Shown here: positions 26,758 to 36,332 of the stretch, piece by piece | How the letters are laid out: the number at the start of each line of letters is the position of its first letter | Position numbering within the stretch: the stretch's first letter is position 1 | Assembly: GCF_052060035.1 (NCBI RefSeq) | Contig: NZ_JBPOEA010000003.1 | Span: forward strand, 62,001 to 126,000 | Direction: 5' to 3' | From: Fodinibius sp052060035 | GTDB lineage: Bacteria; Bacteroidota; Rhodothermia; Balneolales; Balneolaceae | DNA: 64,000 nt | Translations under genes and position numbers: made by a program | Notes under the pieces: model-generated | The model's input: the letters and a program-made list of their open reading frames with translations, nothing else | Database searches by the model: none | What the model was told of the DNA's origin: nothing

Positions 26758-26958
26758 GTGTTTCCTAATTTCTTTTTAAATGATTCACAAAAATAACGAT
26801 TCTGGGTAGAAGCTAAAATCTTTTATTTGTGTAGTTCTTTCGTCTGCATGCTGTATGTTCCGCAGCAGAGCTATGGAACGAGATTTAAAAAGGTGCATAT
26901 CTTATTGATTATTACATTTTTATTCATCCCTCTACTCCCGGTAAAATACTTCTTATCC

Positions 26959-29562
26959 TTACAAACTCAGATTCTGACCAAAGAAAATAGCATTCAGAAA
27001 CAGGCGACTGGTCGTATACCAGTAACTGCGGAAGTTAGGATCATCCGCAAATAAAATGACATTACCACTGCCCTCACTTTTAGCTACTATAGCCGAGGTA
27101 CCTCGCACCTTATCCAAATTCTCATCATTAATATGTCCGCCTACAAATGGTTTATCTATATATTGGGCAACGGTTCCATATGGGTTTTTACTTTGATCCA
27201 AAAACAAACTGCTGTTTTTAATAAATAACTGACGTCGGCCTGATGTGCCGAAAGCAATGGGATTAGATGGATCAATATCCGCTTCTAAAATTGTACCCGG
27301 GATAGTACTTGCTCTCCAGCGATCAGCCTGTTCTTCATAGTCATAACGTTTCTTGGATGCGATGGTATCTTCGGGAAAGGTTTTAATTAAATCCTCGCTA
27401 ACCAACTCTTTCTTGATTGCCCACTTGGAGGCATCTTCGTTGGTGATAAGTACTCCGCCAGAGCGAACCCATCGCTTTAGCTTCTTCACCGTCTCTTTTC
27501 TCCAGTTGCCGTAGTTACCATCAACCAGTACAATGGTATTATAACGCTGCAGGTCGGTACCTGGGAATTGACGGCTGCGAATTTTAGTAACATCCATACC
27601 TACATGCTTGTTGAGCAAAAACCAGACTTCTCCCACCTCGTAACTGCTGGTACCTTCACCTATGACCATAGCAACTTCAGGTTTATCAATCGGACGAATA
27701 TTATTGCTCCCCAAGTCGATACCTGAGGGCGTCATTCCAGTATCTACGGAATAAAAAGTAACATTATGACTCTTGGCAGCAGATCGCAGCTTTCGGTAAA
27801 GTTCTGCAGGCTTCATGCCCTGTTCACGGACCGATATCACAATAGTGCCATAACCAAATTCCTCTTCACTGCTTGGGGAAATATTAGCTGTGAACGGTTT
27901 ATGGGCTACCCGCACCGTAAGATCTGAATCCAATAAATCATATAGTGCCGGAGATGCGTTATAATCCGACCATTTTAACAGGTAAGCATAGTCCGTTGCG
28001 CCTCCTTTTACGGTTCCACTTCGTTCGGGTAGTTTGGTAACTTTTTGACCTTGAGTAGCATTTTCGTATGATTTTAATTCTTCATATTGAATGCCATATC
28101 CATGTACCAGCGACCATCCCGTAATGTCATAAAACACGCTGTCTGGGAAGGAGGTATTGGCTTCAAAAATATCATGAATTACCCGGTATTGAATTTGATC
28201 CGTCGGTACCATATAACTGCTTCCGGCTTCGAATTCCTTACCATTTTGTTCTACATCTGAATCCAGCTCATATACATCGAGGAGATGTTTTAACAATAAA
28301 TCTAAAAACTTCTGCGTCAGTGATGGATCATCTTCATCTCCAAAAACATAAGCTTTTGTGGGTTGTGACCGGGCTTCTTCGAGTGCTGACTGAAAGAAAT
28401 CTTTCTGATATTCAAACAGTTTTCGTTTCTCATTCACAGCTGCTCGAACAGTAGCAATACCGGTATGCAAGTGTTTGCGAATCGTCGATCGAAATGTAAC
28501 TTCCCCGGCATTACTTTCCTGAACCAAGCCGCGCGAACTTCCCACTTCAAAGGTTACCCCCACGCCACCTTGAATATCAGGATAGGTTGATCCATAGATT
28601 GGAGAAATATTATCAAAAATCTCTTTTGTCCAGTACAGTGATCCAAGCTTATCAAGCGCTTCAGTCTGATATTCAGCAAGCAATGGATTCATTACTTCAT
28701 AATGGTATTCGGGGATAATCGGATTCCACGTTCGAACCGGTTGCGTCGGCTCTAAATAATAAGTGCTATTCGTTCCCATCTCATGGAAATCAATTTGCAC
28801 GTTGGGGTACCATCGGTGATAAAAATCGACCCGATTCTCACTCTCTTGCTGCGTTACAGCAAACCAATCTCGATTTAAATCATGAAGAAAGTGATTCGTT
28901 CGTCCACGTGGCCAAGCTTGGTTATGCTCAGCATCAGCGGGATCTGCAACCGCAGGGAATGATTTATAACTGTTATGCCAATGGGCCGCGCGATCTCGTC
29001 CATCAGGATTCTGAGCAGGATCGATATGGATGACCGACTCATCCAAAAACTCTTGTGTCTCTTCGTTTTCATTGGCAATAAGGTAATAAGCGGTAAGCAT
29101 CGCCGCTTCACCGCTGGAGGTTTCATCCCCATGAACACTATAATTCAATGCTACAATGGATTTTCCCTCAGCGAGATCCAATACCGGCTCATCGGGATCG
29201 AGCAACGTCAAATGCTGCTGACGTATCTTCTCAATATTTTCATGATTGTTCGGTGAAGTGACTGTCAACACTACCTGAGGACGCTTTTCATAAGTTTCAC
29301 CGATTACCTGAAACGTTGCTTTATTTGATTGTTCAGCCAGCTCCTTCAAATACGCTACAATCCGATCGTGCCGGGTATAATGCGTGCCAATATCATATCC
29401 TAAGAACTGCTTTGGCGACGGAATGTTCTTATCCAGCTTCGCCTCATCCATATCCGGAAAATAATAATCATTCTGTGCCAATACCCCAGCAGGCAGACCA
29501 ATTCCCAGCACTATGATCAAAATTGCACTAACCTTTCGTAAGTTTGTCATCCGTACATTCAT
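26959..29562 (-). CDS. Secreted M14 zinc carboxypeptidase-family protein
   Basis: An 867-residue exported peptidase. The signal peptide covers RKVSAILIIVLGIGLPAGVLAQ (cleavage near residue 30). The M14 catalytic domain spans about 45-400, with the zinc motif HxxE as His144 and Glu147 in NYSVHGDETSSGEAA. DPAQNPDGRDRAAHW follows, then the third ligand region IDFHEMGTNSTYYLEP. The Glu region GVTFEVGSSRG completes the catalytic set. A long C-terminal part (about 400-867) contains a ThuA/GATase-like section (TSSYEVGEVWFLLNK, RSGGVLITNEDASKWA) and probably folds as accessory domains. It should trim C-terminal residues from peptides in the periplasm or outside the cell. It is a single-gene unit. Confidence 0.88.
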   Translation of the reverse strand: MNVRMTNLRKVSAILIIVLGIGLPAGVLAQNDYYFPDMDEAKLDKNIPSPKQFLGYDIGTHYTRHDRIVAYLKELAEQSNKATFQVIGETYEKRPQVVLTVTSPNNHENIEKIRQQHLTLLDPDEPVLDLAEGKSIVALNYSVHGDETSSGEAAMLTAYYLIANENEETQEFLDESVIHIDPAQNPDGRDRAAHWHNSYKSFPAVADPADAEHNQAWPRGRTNHFLHDLNRDWFAVTQQESENRVDFYHRWYPNVQIDFHEMGTNSTYYLEPTQPVRTWNPIIPEYHYEVMNPLLAEYQTEALDKLGSLYWTKEIFDNISPIYGSTYPDIQGGVGVTFEVGSSRGLVQESNAGEVTFRSTIRKHLHTGIATVRAAVNEKRKLFEYQKDFFQSALEEARSQPTKAYVFGDEDDPSLTQKFLDLLLKHLLDVYELDSDVEQNGKEFEAGSSYMVPTDQIQYRVIHDIFEANTSFPDSVFYDITGWSLVHGYGIQYEELKSYENATQGQKVTKLPERSGTVKGGATDYAYLLKWSDYNASPALYDLLDSDLTVRVAHKPFTANISPSSEEEFGYGTIVISVREQGMKPAELYRKLRSAAKSHNVTFYSVDTGMTPSGIDLGSNNIRPIDKPEVAMVIGEGTSSYEVGEVWFLLNKHVGMDVTKIRSRQFPGTDLQRYNTIVLVDGNYGNWRKETVKKLKRWVRSGGVLITNEDASKWAIKKELVSEDLIKTFPEDTIASKKRYDYEEQADRWRASTIPGTILEADIDPSNPIAFGTSGRRQLFIKNSSLFLDQSKNPYGTVAQYIDKPFVGGHINDENLDKVRGTSAIVAKSEGSGNVILFADDPNFRSYWYTTSRLFLNAIFFGQNLSL

Positions 29563-29739
29563 TATGGTATCCTTTTATTTTTTTTGATCCGTTTTACTCC
29601 TATTTCCTGTTGAGCCTACAAGATAATCTATAGAATCGTTAGTCGAGTTCCCATCCAATGTCACCGATGCACGAACCTATATCAAGTTAATTTACATTTT
29701 TTGAAGGCTTTATGAGGTTGCAACCCCGGAGACCCATCC

Positions 29740-29754
29740 AACCCTGGCAGGGTT
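29740..29754. repeat. REP-like 15-bp palindrome
   Basis: AACCCTGGCAGGGTT is a perfect inverted repeat around one central base. It lies in the intergenic region between the M14 peptidase start and the tsaB end. Dispersed AACCCTG/CAGGGTT palindromes are common in Bacteroidota intergenic DNA, so this may be one copy of a scattered element. Only one copy was noticed in this window. Confidence 0.5.
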
Positions 29755-29786
29755 ATCAATGTTGTAGAGTGACAAATATGAAACGA

Positions 29787-30446
29787 CTAATTTACCTGAT
29801 TTGAAGTGTAGTACTTGGGTTCAAAGGCTTCCGGATCTTCTTTCTGATAAAAATCATCAACGCCGGATTGGTATAACGCAATAAGCGACTTTGCTGTAAT
29901 AACTGACTGGTCAAGCGTTTGAGTTTTATGAAGCGCATCCTCAGATATGCGATCCAGTCCCGTTCCAATGACCACATTTCCCGACTGAAGCATCTTTTCG
30001 AAAGCCTCAATCGGCAATACTTCTACCTCGTCGTCCGTCTTCAAAGCACCCTCTTGAAAAAGAAACTGCTGATGATATACGTGCACGCGTCGGGCATCAA
30101 TGATGCTATGAATGGTTTGAGCGTTGGGATATTTTTGATGCGCCTGCATCGCAAATGACGCCAGTGTATTTATTCCGTACAGCGGTACCTCAGTCTGAAA
30201 AAGCAATCCTTTTACCGCGCTGGCGCTAATGCGTAACCCGGTGTACGATCCCGGCCCTTCGCTGACAAGTACGGCATCCAAATCCCGAACAGAAAAATTA
30301 TGGTCATCCTTCAGTGCTTCAATGAACAAGAAAAGCTGTTCCGAATGTGAACCACGCTGCTCGGTGCGACGTTCATGAATATTTCCATGCTCATCGCAAA
30401 ACGCCACCGAACAAACATCCGTCGCAGTTTCTAAGGCAAGAATCAT
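29787..30446 (-). CDS. tsaB: tRNA threonylcarbamoyladenosine biosynthesis protein TsaB
   Basis: A 219-residue ASKHA-fold protein that pairs with TsaD and TsaE to add threonylcarbamoyl to A37 of ANN-decoding tRNAs. It starts ILALETATDVCSVAF, followed by RGSHSEQLFLFIEAL. The signature VSEGPGSYTGLRISASAVKGL is in the middle (about 61-82). The later INTLASFAMQAH and IIDARRVHVYHQQF segments are typical of TsaB rather than TsaD, which would carry metal-binding HxxxH residues. Length is standard for TsaB. It is 34 bp downstream of the DUF3857 protein and probably the last gene of a pyrC - DUF3857 - tsaB transcript. Confidence 0.93.
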   Translation of the reverse strand: MILALETATDVCSVAFCDEHGNIHERRTEQRGSHSEQLFLFIEALKDDHNFSVRDLDAVLVSEGPGSYTGLRISASAVKGLLFQTEVPLYGINTLASFAMQAHQKYPNAQTIHSIIDARRVHVYHQQFLFQEGALKTDDEVEVLPIEAFEKMLQSGNVVIGTGLDRISEDALHKTQTLDQSVITAKSLIALYQSGVDDFYQKEDPEAFEPKYYTSNQVN

Positions 30447-30480
30447 AGTGCTATTTTAAAATTAGATGCAAAGAAATACG

Positions 30481-32445
30481 TTAATCTTCAATAAGCCATG
30501 CCGTGTTGCTGAGATCCACCCACCGTTTATATAGCTTGTAAAGTGATGGAAAATAATCCGCAGAGAAGTTACGCTGATCAATATTTATCTGATACCGATA
30601 GTTAAGCCGGCCGTTCTCCGTATCGTAACGCTCGACAAATTCCGCACCCGAAAATTTGATCGTCCTATCCTGACCCACATCAACCGAAAAACCGGATGGC
30701 AAACGTATCGAAAATGAAAGGTCAAGTTGTTCGGGAGCATCGAGCGTAATGGGAAGATTGCGATCAGGGCCTGAAAATGGATTCTCTGACCGGTATCCCA
30801 CCACCAATGGCTGATATCGCAACCCATCCGTAAAACTTACTGCGTAATCATCAATTCTAAATTGAGCTGAAAGTTCTACCGGGGGTCCGAAATTCTCGAT
30901 ATTAGATACAGTTACCTCGCTGATTTCCATCTGCGGATAACCATCAAATAATGTTTGGCGAAGCAAGCCGGCATCCGATACTCCATCCGCTTTTTTTTGA
31001 CGGGCTATCTGTGCAGGATAACCGCCCTGTTCGGCCTCAACAGTACCGATCAACGAACCATCTCTTTGCAGCTCAGCATCAATATTCACCTGAATATCAA
31101 ACAAACTTTTATCAGGATTAATATCGATCCACTCATATGATTGACGCCTTAACACCAGCCCGCGGTTACCATAACTATCCATTGGAATAAGCCCCGGTTG
31201 ACTATAGGGAAAACCGGCATCCATTATAAATACTTCATCCCCAATTCGCGACTGCACCATCAATCCGTTGAATTGATAAAAAGAGGGAAAATCCATATTA
31301 ATTTTACCTGCCCGTCGCGTCGAAATAAGTACCGGGTTGGCCTCAATCCCAGCCCCATGCAGCATCGCTACCAAAACCTGGTTTATGGCCGCCTGATCAG
31401 CTGATTTTCCAGCCAAAACCTCCCGGTCCGCCATATCACTAAGCGGTGTATTGGCACCGGAAAAGTTAACACGATCATTAACGTACCGATAAATTGAACG
31501 CTGTATTTCAATTTGAGAAGAACCCTGCATACTTTGAGCGATTGAATCACCCACCGCCCTTGCTCGACTGTTTAACGCTATACGTTCCCATGGATTCGTT
31601 TTGTCACGAATACGAGCTACGACAACCTCCCAATTATTTTCCAGCTGTTGTCTTGGGATACCAAATTCACTCAGCAAAAACTTTATTTTTCCACGGTAAT
31701 CATCCAGCGAAGATATATAGGCCTCTTCCTCCACAGCAGGGATATCACGTGCCATCCATCGCTCCTTAACAATAGGAGCAGGCTGTGGAATCGTAAACAC
31801 CTTTGGAACCGAACTGGTATCAGTATACACAATATCGTTCTTCAGCTCCCCCTCAAAATTTTCGGTATATGACTCGTAACGCAGATATTTGGGATAGGTA
31901 ATCGTAAGGCGGGCATTTTCAGTTGGCACCTTGTGGGACAAATAAAAATCGGGAAGCTCCTCGATGTATCGGCGCTCGATGGTGTACTGATATTCGATAA
32001 CAGCCCCATCTTCAACCGCCGGCATAGCAAATTCTTTGACATTATAACGCGAATTAACGTTGATCGTACGAATGTCCTGTTCCGTTACTCCCATTCGCTG
32101 ACCGGATGGCAAATAGGTATACGCCTGCAGCGAGGTGATGCGTTCCATATCATTTTTAAAGTAATAGGGAATTGCTATGATTGAAGCCTCCCGGACCGAA
32201 GCATCAAATATTTTGATACGAATATGATGCTCCAGCACAGCAACGATAGATTCTTCCGCTTCCCGGAACGATACATCCAATTCCTTATTGGTAATTTTAT
32301 AAGGCACGCTGTCAGACTCCGAAACCTGCATTTGAAATAGCGAATCGGGAATAACGCCGAATTCCGCATCGGATATTTCTTGGGCAAAACCGTTGCCGAT
32401 ACTAATCCAAAACAAAAAACCAATAATAGCAGCGAGTCGAATCAA
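30481..32445 (-). CDS. DUF3857/transglutaminase-like exported protein with altered active site
   Basis: A 654-residue exported protein of the DUF3857 plus transglutaminase-like architecture frequent in Bacteroidota. A TTG at 32443-32445 gives a signal peptide ending GNGFAQ (about residue 22); no ATG is near. The DUF3857 domain covers about 50-230, with NSRYNVKEFAMPAVEDGAVIEY typical. The transglutaminase-like core covers about 265-420. Where active members have a Cys in GxC(K/A)D, this protein has GKSADQ (Ser348). No catalytic His is seen at SFYQFN, although Asp409 remains. It is therefore likely a binding or structural protein rather than an active enzyme. It sits between pyrC and tsaB. Confidence 0.8.
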   Translation of the reverse strand: MIRLAAIIGFLFWISIGNGFAQEISDAEFGVIPDSLFQMQVSESDSVPYKITNKELDVSFREAEESIVAVLEHHIRIKIFDASVREASIIAIPYYFKNDMERITSLQAYTYLPSGQRMGVTEQDIRTINVNSRYNVKEFAMPAVEDGAVIEYQYTIERRYIEELPDFYLSHKVPTENARLTITYPKYLRYESYTENFEGELKNDIVYTDTSSVPKVFTIPQPAPIVKERWMARDIPAVEEEAYISSLDDYRGKIKFLLSEFGIPRQQLENNWEVVVARIRDKTNPWERIALNSRARAVGDSIAQSMQGSSQIEIQRSIYRYVNDRVNFSGANTPLSDMADREVLAGKSADQAAINQVLVAMLHGAGIEANPVLISTRRAGKINMDFPSFYQFNGLMVQSRIGDEVFIMDAGFPYSQPGLIPMDSYGNRGLVLRRQSYEWIDINPDKSLFDIQVNIDAELQRDGSLIGTVEAEQGGYPAQIARQKKADGVSDAGLLRQTLFDGYPQMEISEVTVSNIENFGPPVELSAQFRIDDYAVSFTDGLRYQPLVVGYRSENPFSGPDRNLPITLDAPEQLDLSFSIRLPSGFSVDVGQDRTIKFSGAEFVERYDTENGRLNYRYQINIDQRNFSADYFPSLYKLYKRWVDLSNTAWLIED

Positions 32446-32510
32446 ATAAAATAGTCTTAGTTTATAGTTAGAACAGAGTAACGCATAATTGGACAGATCA
32501 TTCTCCGAGA

Positions 32511-33809
32511 TTAAATTTCATTGATCTCGAACTGCCCTTTGTTATAAATAGCCTCGGCCCGCCCTTTTAGCGTTTCTCCCAAGTATGGGGAGTTCTTTGA
32601 TTTGGAATGAACCCTGTCTTTATCAAAGGTCCACTTCTCATCTACATTAAAAAGCGTAAGATTTGCCGTTGCACCTTCTTTTATTTTTGGGATATCCAGA
32701 TTTAAAATCTCCCGCGGTTTATCCACAAATTTTGTCACTAATGTTTGCAGATCAAGTACATCAGAATCAAGTAACCGTTTTACGCTAATGCTCCAAGCGG
32801 TTTCCAAACCAATAATTCCGTTCGGCGCATAAATAAATTCCACTTCTTTTTCTTCGATGGCATGCGGGGCATGATCCGTGCAAATAGCATCAATCGTTCC
32901 GTCCGCCAATCCCTCAATCATGGCATCTACATCTTCCTGAGTTCGCAGCGGGGGATGCATTTTTACATTTGTATCAAAATCTCGGCGCTCAATTTCCTCA
33001 TCTGTCAAATCAAAGTGATGGGGACAAACTTCGGTCGTTACGTTGATACCATTGGCTTTTGCACGCCGAACCAGCTCTACCGCTTTAGCCGTACTGATAT
33101 GAGCCACGTGAATATGTCCGCCGGTAAATTCAGCGAGCAAAATATCACGGGCAATCATCGTCTCCTCAGCAATGGCGGGCGTCCCATCAATACCAAGTCG
33201 CGCCGACACTTTTCCCTCATGCATATGTCCCGGACGTGAAAGTTTAAGATCCTCCTCATGATTGATAATTGGCATATCCAACATCGAGGAATACTCCAGG
33301 GCCACACGCATCAGCTGCGAATTATATACCGGATCACCATCATCACTGAACGCAACGGCACCGCCCTCTTTCATGTCCCCCATCTCCGCAATCGATTCAC
33401 CTTCGCGCTCTTTTGAAACGCAACCGATAGGATGAACTTCTACAGCCAGATCTTCTGCTTTTTTCTTGATAAACTCTACCACATCACGCGTATGGATGGG
33501 CGGATTCGTATTGGGCATGCAAGCCACCTCCGTAAACCCGCCAAAAGCCGCGGCGGAACAACCTGTTTCGATGGTCTCTTTGTGCTCGTAGCCCGGCTCA
33601 CGCAGGTGGACGTGCATATCCATCCACCCACCTGAAATATAGGCACCCTCCGCATCATGGATTTGCTCATCTCTATCTTTGGAATCCAGATCGGTACCAA
33701 TTTCAATAATGGTTCCATCGGCAATACGGATATCGACCGTATCCGAACCGTCGAAATCACCGCCGACGGGATTTACGTTCTGAAGCAGTAAATTAGGCGT
33801 GTAACTCAT
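32511..33809 (-). CDS. pyrC: Dihydroorotase
   Basis: A 432-residue class I dihydroorotase of the amidohydrolase superfamily. It catalyses reversible cyclisation of carbamoyl-aspartate to dihydroorotate in pyrimidine synthesis. The first metal-ligand motif is GGWMDMHVHLREPGYEHKE (HxH about residues 61-63). The second ligand region is MPIINHEEDL. A further ligand is HVAHISTAKAVELV. The last is the catalytic Asp in ICTDHAPHA. Length fits the bacterial PyrC type I subgroup. The start follows a promoter-like sequence by 25 bp. It heads the pyrC - DUF3857 - tsaB run and is divergent from xseA. Confidence 0.93.
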   Translation of the reverse strand: MSYTPNLLLQNVNPVGGDFDGSDTVDIRIADGTIIEIGTDLDSKDRDEQIHDAEGAYISGGWMDMHVHLREPGYEHKETIETGCSAAAFGGFTEVACMPNTNPPIHTRDVVEFIKKKAEDLAVEVHPIGCVSKEREGESIAEMGDMKEGGAVAFSDDGDPVYNSQLMRVALEYSSMLDMPIINHEEDLKLSRPGHMHEGKVSARLGIDGTPAIAEETMIARDILLAEFTGGHIHVAHISTAKAVELVRRAKANGINVTTEVCPHHFDLTDEEIERRDFDTNVKMHPPLRTQEDVDAMIEGLADGTIDAICTDHAPHAIEEKEVEFIYAPNGIIGLETAWSISVKRLLDSDVLDLQTLVTKFVDKPREILNLDIPKIKEGATANLTLFNVDEKWTFDKDRVHSKSKNSPYLGETLKGRAEAIYNKGQFEINEI

Positions 33810-33834
33810 AAAAAATTTCCGTTATTTTTGTGAG

Positions 33835-33863
33835 CAAATATACATGTTTTCTACAGAATTCAA
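33835..33863 (-). promoter_or_regulatory. Bacteroidota-type promoter of pyrC
   Basis: On the minus strand TATATTTG (33835-33842) matches TAnnTTTG exactly, and TTG (33861-33863) lies 18 bp upstream as the -33 element. The predicted transcript start would be about 15-20 nt before the pyrC ATG at 33809. This is the best promoter match noticed in the window. Confidence 0.55.
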
Positions 33864-33933
33864 TAATAGCTATAGATCTACACCGATAACGCAATCTGTT
33901 TTCATCCGTGTACATCTGTGACCTAAATTTGTT

Positions 33934-35127
33934 ATGGCTCAATCAGATCTTTTTACGCCAAAAGTCCTCTCGGTTTCTGAATTAACCGGTGAAATTAAGG
34001 CAATGCTGGAGGGGAACTTCCTCGATATCAAAGTCGAGGGCGAAGTCAGTAATGCCTCTACCAGCAGAGCCGGACATACCTACTTTACCATCAAAGACGA
34101 AGATGCCCAGCTGTCAGCTGTAATCTGGCGGGGCGTAAATCAGCGATTGGGCATTGAACTTGAAGACGGCCAGCAAATCATAGCCGGAGGTGATATCCAA
34201 GTCTATCCGCCACATGGTAAATATCAGCTTATCGTGCGGTCTCTGGAGCAAGCAGGCAAAGGGGCTCTGCAGGAAGCTTTTGAAAAGCTCAAAACAGAAC
34301 TCAAGGAAGAAGGACTTTTTGATGATGAGCATAAAAAGGCCTTGCCGAAATTCCCATTTAAAATTGGCGTTGTTACTTCGGCAACGGGTGCCGCTTTTCA
34401 TGATATCCGTGATACACTTGAACGACGCTGGCCGGTGGCAGAAGTACTACTCCATCACGCAAGTGTACAGGGCGTCAATGCTGCACCGGAGCTCGTTAAA
34501 GCCATTAACTGGTTTTCGGATCGACAAAATGTGGATGTGCTCATTATCGGACGCGGCGGGGGATCGCTCGAAGACCTTTGGCCCTTTAACGAGGAGGCAG
34601 TCGCCCGAGCGTTGTTCAACTGTAAGGTTCCGACCATCAGTGCCGTGGGCCATGAGGTGGATTTCAGCATCTCGGATTTTGTAGCTGATACCCGTGCGGC
34701 CACGCCTACCCAGGCTCCAATCATTGCCACACCGGATATCAATGAAGTACGCATGTTTGCTGATGATTTAACCACGCGACTCCACGATATCGTCAAGCAG
34801 CGAACCACCGATCAAAAAGAGCGTATTCAGCAGCTGGTGCAATCACACGCCCTGCAAGCGGTGCAACAGAAGGTGAACAATAACCATGAACGGGTAAACA
34901 ATCTGGTTGAACGCCTACAACATCGGCGGGAAGTTCATTTCATAAAAAAGCATGATAAGCTAAAAGAGTTACGTCACCGGTTAGAACTAAAAAATCCCAA
35001 TACCGCCCTTAATCAGGGGTATTCACGTATCTGGCAGGATGATGAATGGATTCGGTCGGTTGATGATTTTGATGCTGAAAAAGAAGCAACCATTGAGTGG
35101 AGAGATGGCCAATCCATCGTTAATTAA
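33934..35127 (+). CDS. xseA: Exodeoxyribonuclease VII large subunit
   Basis: A 397-residue catalytic subunit of ExoVII, which degrades single-stranded DNA into oligonucleotides. An N-terminal OB-fold covers about 1-105 (VLSVSELTGEIKAMLEGNF, IKVEGEVSNAS, GHTYFTIKDEDAQLSAVIW). The nuclease domain has FPFKIGVVTSATGAAFHDI, LIIGRGGGSLEDLWPFNEE and PTISAVGHEVDFSISDFVAD, all conserved. A coiled-coil region with a C-terminal segment ending YSRIWQDDEWI completes it. No xseB is found directly downstream (57 bp to the next gene), so the small subunit must lie elsewhere. Confidence 0.95.
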   Translation: MAQSDLFTPKVLSVSELTGEIKAMLEGNFLDIKVEGEVSNASTSRAGHTYFTIKDEDAQLSAVIWRGVNQRLGIELEDGQQIIAGGDIQVYPPHGKYQLIVRSLEQAGKGALQEAFEKLKTELKEEGLFDDEHKKALPKFPFKIGVVTSATGAAFHDIRDTLERRWPVAEVLLHHASVQGVNAAPELVKAINWFSDRQNVDVLIIGRGGGSLEDLWPFNEEAVARALFNCKVPTISAVGHEVDFSISDFVADTRAATPTQAPIIATPDINEVRMFADDLTTRLHDIVKQRTTDQKERIQQLVQSHALQAVQQKVNNNHERVNNLVERLQHRREVHFIKKHDKLKELRHRLELKNPNTALNQGYSRIWQDDEWIRSVDDFDAEKEATIEWRDGQSIVN

Positions 35128-35184
35128 GGAAATTTCATTTAAAAAACGCTATGTTGAAATAACCATTATAAAAAAGTCGGAATT

Positions 35185-35667
35185 ATGTTTGAGCAATATC
35201 GCATACAGATCAACTACAAAAACCGTGAGCGCCAAATTCTTAATGCCCTGCTGGCTTTAGCCACCGGCTGCCTCACCCTTATTTATCCCAACTTTTTGTA
35301 CTTAATTGCAGGTGGGTACCTCCTGGCCTTGGGATTACTGTTTATCACATTTCGTATTTCCCCCACACTTTCGGCCATACCCATCGTAACCGGAATACTT
35401 ATTTTCATTTTTCCTGAGCTTATCCCGGTTATGTTTGCAGCCTTTTTAGGGTTGTTCGGTTTTGTACTGTTATTCGCGTTTCAATTTTCCATTATGGGGG
35501 TACTTACGCTAATCATAGCATTGCTAATCATTACAAATCCCGATTCGGTAGCCTACCTGATTGCTACATTTTTACTTATTTACTCGGTCTCTAATCTGAT
35601 TCGACTTTATCAGGACTGGCAAAATAAGGGTGGTGGCCCCGGCAGTGGAGAAGTCAGGGTTCAATAA
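35185..35667 (+). CDS. Small polytopic membrane protein (HdeD/DUF308-like in appearance)
   Basis: A 160-residue protein with about five hydrophobic segments covering residues 15-145, in short helices separated by prolines (IYPNFLYLIAGGYLLALGLL, FRISPTLSAIPIVTGILIFIFPELIP, VAYLIATFLLIYSVS). The C-terminus is polar and Gly-rich. The repeated helix-proline-helix layout looks like HdeD or DUF308 membrane proteins, but assignment is weak. It starts 57 bp after xseA and is followed 104 bp later by an HD-domain gene. No enzymatic motif is present; the function is unknown. Confidence 0.6.
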   Translation: MFEQYRIQINYKNRERQILNALLALATGCLTLIYPNFLYLIAGGYLLALGLLFITFRISPTLSAIPIVTGILIFIFPELIPVMFAAFLGLFGFVLLFAFQFSIMGVLTLIIALLIITNPDSVAYLIATFLLIYSVSNLIRLYQDWQNKGGGPGSGEVRVQ

Positions 35668-35771
35668 TGCTTTAGTTTTAAAATCATTCGACAGAGTTCA
35701 CAAATTTTTATTACTCCAAAAGTAATCGTAACTCAGTAATTGAAATACAATCAGCCAAAGAGAATACTATT

Positions 35772-36326
35772 ATGAAGAACCGAGATGAATCTGTAGCATT
35801 ATTACAGCAATATATTGAAAACGAAAATTTAAGGAATCATTGCCACATGGTTGCCGCTGCCATGGAAGCCTATGCTCACAAACTGGATAAATTCCACGAA
35901 GAGGTCGAAGCATGGTGGACGGCCGGCCTGCTTCATGATCTGGATTGGGAGAAGTTTCCCAAAGACCATCCCCAAAAAGCTGTTGAGGAAATTCTTCCGG
36001 AAGAAGGATATCCAGAGGCAATTATTAATGCGGTTGAAGCACATGCCCCTGAACGTACCGGACGCGAACCGGAAACCGAAATAGAACGTTACCTATTCGC
36101 CTGCGATGAACTGTCCGGATTTATGAATGCCGTTTCCCTGGTACGTCCCAACGGCTTTGCAGATATGCGCATAAAATCAGTGACTAAAAAGCTTAAAGAC
36201 AGTAGCTTTGCCGCGGATGTGCCGCGCGAGGATATTAAAAAAGGTGCAGCGTTAATTGATACTGAGCTTAATGATCATATCGCCTTTTTAATCGAAGTGT
36301 TCAAACAAGAAGCTCAAACTGAATAG
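35772..36326 (+). CDS. HD-domain protein (HDIG-type phosphohydrolase-like)
   Basis: A 184-residue HD-superfamily protein. The metal-binding pattern is visible as His in LRNHCHMVAAAMEAYA (about 26-41), the HD pair in GLLHDLDWEKFP (about 55-66), and a late Asp in FACDELSGFMNAV. These are the ligands for a divalent metal in phosphohydrolases acting on nucleotides or cyclic nucleotides. The substrate is unknown. Length is small and one-domain. It is on the plus strand and faces pheA, which ends 6 bp away on the other strand, so no terminator can lie between them. Confidence 0.82.
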   Translation: MKNRDESVALLQQYIENENLRNHCHMVAAAMEAYAHKLDKFHEEVEAWWTAGLLHDLDWEKFPKDHPQKAVEEILPEEGYPEAIINAVEAHAPERTGREPETEIERYLFACDELSGFMNAVSLVRPNGFADMRIKSVTKKLKDSSFAADVPREDIKKGAALIDTELNDHIAFLIEVFKQEAQTE

Positions 36327-36332
36327 AGGTGT

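Noticed and set aside
35128..35184. xseB small subunit after xseA
   Set aside because: Only 57 bp separate xseA from the next gene, too short for an xseB of about 65-80 codons, and no matching frame is seen.
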